Position numbers and translations under genes: made by a program. Shown here piece by piece: positions 59,652-64,000 of a stretch of DNA of 64,000 bases. Numbering within the stretch: position 1 is the first letter of the stretch; every line of letters starts with the position of its first letter. The notes beneath the pieces were generated by a model. It had not been told where the DNA came from, did no database searches, and saw only the letters and a program-made list of their open reading frames with translations. Origin of the DNA: Fidelibacterota bacterium (lineage in GTDB: Bacteria > Fidelibacterota > UBA8477 > JABMPR01); the NCBI GenBank assembly GCA_016845065.1, contig JAERTG010000175.1, positions 1 to 64,000 of the forward strand. Reading direction: 5' to 3'.

Positions 59652-61084
59652 CCATCTTTGTTCGCCTACTGGAGATCTTGCTGGAGGGCTTCAATTATGT
59701 TGTTTTGGCCTACTTTCTTCTGCTGAATTTTTTCTACTTGTTAACCACGATTTTTGCGTTTTTCTCTTTGAGATCCTACGCACGCCGCATGGAGGCCGTA
59801 GATCTGCAAGCTCTTATGGCCAAAGCTGGCGTGCCTCCAGTAACCCTATTCGCGCCTGCCTACAATGAAGAGGCTACCTGTGTCGAATCCATTCGTGCCC
59901 TTTTAGCACTGAATTATCCAGAGTATGAAGTTTTGGTCATTAATGATGGTTCCAAGGATTCGACCATGGACCAGCTCATCAAAGCCTTCGAGTTGAAACC
60001 AGCCGCCCGATATCAGGTCGCTGATATTGAAGCCGCAGCTGTTCGAGGCATTTATCGGAGTGAGTATCAGCCCAATCTGTGGGTCATTGACAAGGAAAAT
60101 GGTGGCAAGGCGGATGCCTTAAATGTGGGAATAAACTATTGTCGGACTCCACTTTTTTGTGCTATGGATGCAGATAGTATCCTCGAGCGTGATGCTCTTA
60201 TCCGCATAGTGAGACCCTTTCTGGAGGATGCCCATACCGTAGCTGCAGGTGGAATTATTAGAATTGTAAATGATTGTACACTCCAGCGAGGAACTCTCAC
60301 TAAAATCAGATTGCCTAAAAACATATGGGCCAAATTTCAGGTTCTGGAGTACTTACGTGCATTTCTCTCCGGCCGAATGGGATGGAGTGCCTTAAACGCA
60401 ACTCTAATCATTTCTGGTGCTTTTGGGATGTTCAAACGTTCAGCTGTGGTAGCCGTTGGAGGCTATGCCCATGATACGGTGGGTGAAGACATGGAGCTGG
60501 TAGTTAAACTGCACCGCCATCACCTCGAACGGAAACTACCCTATACCATATCCTTTGTTCCAGATCCAGTCGCCTGGACGGAATGCCCTGAATCAACAAA
60601 AATTTTAGGACGTCAACGGGATCGCTGGCAAAGGGGACTTTTTGAAGTGCTCTCACGCCATAGAGTTATGCTGTTGAATCCAAAATATGGACGGATCGGA
60701 ATGTTCGCATTTCCATATTTTTATTTTCTGGAAATGTTAGGACCGGCCATAGAAATGCCTGGATACATCACTTTTCTCATCGCTGTGATATGGGGATCCA
60801 TATCTTACACGTATATGGCCGCCTTCTTTGTGGTAGCCTTCGTTTTTGGAGTTACACTTTCCTTGTTCTCCGTAGCATTAGAAGAACTAACATTTCGACG
60901 TTATCCAAGAACGCGGGATCTCTTCCAGCTTTTCTTTTTAGCAATCATTGAGAATTTTGGATATCGACAACTCACCATCTATTGGCGTATTCACGGATTC
61001 ATTTCTGCTCTAAGAAAAGTTGAAGGCTGGGGCAAGATGGAACGTAAAGGGTTTGCAACAACGCCAGAGGAAAGTTCTGAATGA
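59648..61084 (+). CDS. Processive family-2 glycosyltransferase (membrane)
   Basis: 'VTLFAPAYNEEATCVESIRALLALNYPEYEVLVINDGSKDST', 'CAMDADSILERDAL', 'GEDMELVVKLHRH', 'GRQRDRWQRGLFEVL' (QxxRW), C-terminal TMs. Confidence 0.92.
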   Translation: MTIFVRLLEILLEGFNYVVLAYFLLLNFFYLLTTIFAFFSLRSYARRMEAVDLQALMAKAGVPPVTLFAPAYNEEATCVESIRALLALNYPEYEVLVINDGSKDSTMDQLIKAFELKPAARYQVADIEAAAVRGIYRSEYQPNLWVIDKENGGKADALNVGINYCRTPLFCAMDADSILERDALIRIVRPFLEDAHTVAAGGIIRIVNDCTLQRGTLTKIRLPKNIWAKFQVLEYLRAFLSGRMGWSALNATLIISGAFGMFKRSAVVAVGGYAHDTVGEDMELVVKLHRHHLERKLPYTISFVPDPVAWTECPESTKILGRQRDRWQRGLFEVLSRHRVMLLNPKYGRIGMFAFPYFYFLEMLGPAIEMPGYITFLIAVIWGSISYTYMAAFFVVAFVFGVTLSLFSVALEELTFRRYPRTRDLFQLFFLAIIENFGYRQLTIYWRIHGFISALRKVEGWGKMERKGFATTPEESSE

Positions 61085-62280
61085 CCAAAATAAATACTGA
61101 ACGAATTCTGCGTTTTATCACGAGACCGCTTGAGGTCGTGATTTTGCGCTATATCTTCATATTTATCTTTGCTGCTCCTGTATTCATGTATTTGTTGTGG
61201 GTTCTTACTCCCAAGCGTGAGCTTGATATCGTGATTGTAAACAAGTCGGTCACAGATGAAGCGAACATGGAGTTGCATTCCTTAAACTGGATCCTTAAAA
61301 ATGAACGTTTTGTTAGTGAAAATGGAGACTTCTATCGTCCAGATTCAGACTATTATGGATTCTATCCCCGTCTGGGTGGTGATTTTAGAGTACGTGATTT
61401 TCGTTCATATGATTCATTGGAAATAGCAAACCTAGTCCACAATTCTGATCTGTTGTACCTAACCGATTCCTATGGGGTTTATACCCATGATTATGGTGTG
61501 GACCTAGACAAGCCTAATCGTCTTCTGTATGGTGGTTTTAATCATAACGACCTAAATGTTCTTACCGAGTTCAGGAATCAGAACAAACTGATTCTCAGTG
61601 AGTTTTCTCTTTTTACTCCGCCTACGGGACGAAGCATGCGGGACTCGCTCCAGAGTTTACTGGGAGTCGATTGGTCAGGCTGGACAGGACGGTATTTCTT
61701 ATCACTTGATTCAAGTGCATATGATGAACTTCCACCCTGGGTGGTAAACCTTTACCACAAGAAATATGGGGAGGAGTGGCCCTTTACAGATTCTGGGGTG
61801 GTATTGGTGCGCTGGAATGACATCGTAATCCTTGAATATGGGACGCATCTGCTTGAGGAAGCCCCGATTATTAAAACGCAAACAGTAGCTGCTGAGGAGT
61901 ATGGACTACCTGCCACTATTCAATATCCATTTTGGTTTGATATTGTTTCATCCCCGGATCGTGACAATCAAATCATTTCCATTTATCATTTAGAGGTGAA
62001 CGAAAAGGGTGATTCGCTTCTCAGTCAACATAATATTCCCAAAATGTTTCCAGCCGTGCTCAAAGAGAGTAGCGGTGAGTATCCCTTTTATTATTTCGCT
62101 GGTGATTTTTCTGACAATCCAGTTACACCCTCAACCGCAATCTTTATGGGAATCGAGCGTTTCCATAAGTTTTTATACAACAAAAATGATGTGGAGGATC
62201 GTCGGCAATTCTTTTGGAGATATTACCGCCCGCTTATCTCAACTATCCTTAATAATGAAGTGAATCGGTTAAACCGCTAA
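61081..62280 (+). CDS. Membrane-anchored protein of unknown function, co-transcribed with GT2
   Basis: N-terminal TM 'LRYIFIFIFAAPVFMYLLWVL'; 4-nt overlap with the GT2 gene. Confidence 0.6.
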   Translation: MTKINTERILRFITRPLEVVILRYIFIFIFAAPVFMYLLWVLTPKRELDIVIVNKSVTDEANMELHSLNWILKNERFVSENGDFYRPDSDYYGFYPRLGGDFRVRDFRSYDSLEIANLVHNSDLLYLTDSYGVYTHDYGVDLDKPNRLLYGGFNHNDLNVLTEFRNQNKLILSEFSLFTPPTGRSMRDSLQSLLGVDWSGWTGRYFLSLDSSAYDELPPWVVNLYHKKYGEEWPFTDSGVVLVRWNDIVILEYGTHLLEEAPIIKTQTVAAEEYGLPATIQYPFWFDIVSSPDRDNQIISIYHLEVNEKGDSLLSQHNIPKMFPAVLKESSGEYPFYYFAGDFSDNPVTPSTAIFMGIERFHKFLYNKNDVEDRRQFFWRYYRPLISTILNNEVNRLNR

Positions 62281-62434
62281 TGCAAATAGTGATGAATTTC
62301 TTAATATGGAAACATTCCCAGCTAGTAGTGATGAATCTCTTCGAATAGCTTAGAATTCGATACCAGTCCACGTAATTAACACTAATTTACAGGGCCAAAA
62401 CAAATCACGATTCATCCATTTAGGAAAATATCCA

Positions 62435-63772
62435 ATGACTATCTTCCATCGTACGTCGCTATTCATTCTCCTCCTTCTAGTTTCTTCGCCAGTACAGGCC
62501 TGGGAATTACATACCCTTCTTGCTCAACCTGTTTTTTCATCTATGGAGGAAGTAGCCTATGCTGATGATGTCATTGTGACAAGCTTGGAGGAATTTCTCA
62601 TATTAGCTGAGCTTCATCTAGAGGAAACCCTTCAGAAGGAGGAAGTGTGGGCTAGAGAGCATTTGGAATTTTACGCACCTTTGCCGGACTCATTAGCTTT
62701 TCATGCCAACAATAACGAAAACACAGTCCGTCAGAGATTTGCAAAAGCAATTCGAATAAATCCCGAGTCTAAACTCATCTCATACTTTCAGCTGTTACCG
62801 GGTGCCGATGCTGGTGCATATCCATTGCTGGTTCCTGAAGATGTAACGCCGCTCAAGGAGAATGATGGTTTTTATAATGTCGTATTCGTCGAATTAACAC
62901 CTGGCGATAAAATTGACCCCCTCAGTGTCCTGGTTTCTGCCAACCATGAACCCGATTTGGGTATGGATATAGGGCTATATGCAAATAATGATACTGAATG
63001 GGGCAAAATGTACGGCATGGGTACCCAACCTTTTGGGGATGCAAAGCTTGAATATGGCTCCCAGGCTCCTTTTCATATGGGTCTTTATCACGAGGCAGTT
63101 CTGATCAATATGATTGCACCGTTTATCAGAAAATGTTATCCTGAATACAGAATTCATCTATACAAGACATTGTCTGAGCTAGCCTTTAGCCTGGGTCATG
63201 ACTACTGGGGATGGCGCTTTATGGGTTGGGGACTACACTATCTGGCTGATCTAGTTCAGCCATACCATGCACAAGCCCTGCCTGGAGTGGGAACCTTGAA
63301 GATGATATTGATGAATGTCATGGACTTGATGGGCAGTAGTGGTATGAAGGACAGGGCCATTAGGTTGGTCTCAAACAGGCACATGGCCATCGAACTTCTG
63401 GAAAGGCAACTCCTGGAGCGAGCATATTTGGAGAATGATTCAGGTTATCTACACTTTCAAACCCTGTCATCCAGTGGTACAGTTCCCCATTACATGGATA
63501 TGATACCTCGTGAAATTATTACTAAGAAATCACATTCCAGAGCGAAGAGACTAGATAAAATCATTGCTGAGAATTTCCCTGAGCAATTGGTTTCTGACCC
63601 CCAGTACCAGTTGGGGAAATTCCCTCAGAAAAATGAATTGATAGATGTACTTCAGAATTCCGAAAAGCCCGGAGCACTTGAAAATCTTGAGTTGGAACTC
63701 AATGATATCCTGACAGAGTTTTCCATTTATGGTCGTAGTTATGCGAGGAGCATTCTCTCAAAAAATTCCTGA
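62435..63772 (+). CDS. Zinc phospholipase C/S1-P1 nuclease-fold-like secreted protein
   Basis: Signal peptide ending AQA then Trp (AQA^WELHTLL); 'HDYWGWRFMGWGLHYLADLVQPYHAQ' has spaced H/HxxxD residues typical of the trinuclear-Zn fold. Confidence 0.55.
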   Translation: MTIFHRTSLFILLLLVSSPVQAWELHTLLAQPVFSSMEEVAYADDVIVTSLEEFLILAELHLEETLQKEEVWAREHLEFYAPLPDSLAFHANNNENTVRQRFAKAIRINPESKLISYFQLLPGADAGAYPLLVPEDVTPLKENDGFYNVVFVELTPGDKIDPLSVLVSANHEPDLGMDIGLYANNDTEWGKMYGMGTQPFGDAKLEYGSQAPFHMGLYHEAVLINMIAPFIRKCYPEYRIHLYKTLSELAFSLGHDYWGWRFMGWGLHYLADLVQPYHAQALPGVGTLKMILMNVMDLMGSSGMKDRAIRLVSNRHMAIELLERQLLERAYLENDSGYLHFQTLSSSGTVPHYMDMIPREIITKKSHSRAKRLDKIIAENFPEQLVSDPQYQLGKFPQKNELIDVLQNSEKPGALENLELELNDILTEFSIYGRSYARSILSKNS

Positions 63773-64000
63773 GTGATGAAACGTAACCAAAACTTCGTCT
63801 AGCTATTGAGGTCCCCTTTTTATAGCTCTACTATTGAATCTAGATACACCGATTTGTTTTAGGTCAAAATTCCACCTTAATCATTTCAATTTTTACCAAA
63901 TGCCGTTAACTGATTATTTCGGTCTGCATATGGTTATATCATTTCCATATAGATTTGAATCAAAATGATGTCTTTTTGTGCTGGACGACGGAGAATTATA

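Overview
This 64-kb window looks like an accessory-rich segment of a bacterial chromosome. The genome is probably from the FCB superphylum, in a Marinimicrobia/Calditrichota-like lineage; that is inferred only from about ten 'NPFNPSTTIRYGLPE...' type-IX/Por-like C-terminal sorting domains (CTDs). The left third (~2-24 kb) is a mosaic of mobile DNA. Two copies of a tRNA-Arg(TCT)-like 3' half lie exactly 13,300 bp apart. Each is followed by a terminator hairpin and a tyrosine recombinase gene, and each is preceded by a CTD-protein gene. Inside this region are an IS3-type element with an in-phase A8 frameshift signal, a nested and inverted IS remnant, and several reciprocally truncated genes. The middle (~24-45 kb) holds a hybrid histidine kinase and large secreted proteins: a 14-repeat 2109-aa protein, a C25/gingipain-like protein with an apparent His-to-Tyr change, and a CotH protein. 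At 45-49 kb is a minus-strand minor-pilin cluster. Its first gene has an in-frame stop at the conserved pilin Glu5 codon, and three of its genes share an upstream direct-repeat element at near-constant distance from the start codon. An orphan PycTM/DUF5706-like membrane protein follows. The right part (~52-62 kb) is a tightly packed phosphorelay/GGDEF/HEAT/GT2 operon that probably controls an exopolysaccharide. No rRNA, complete tRNA or CRISPR array was seen. All family calls come from reading motifs; no database search was run.
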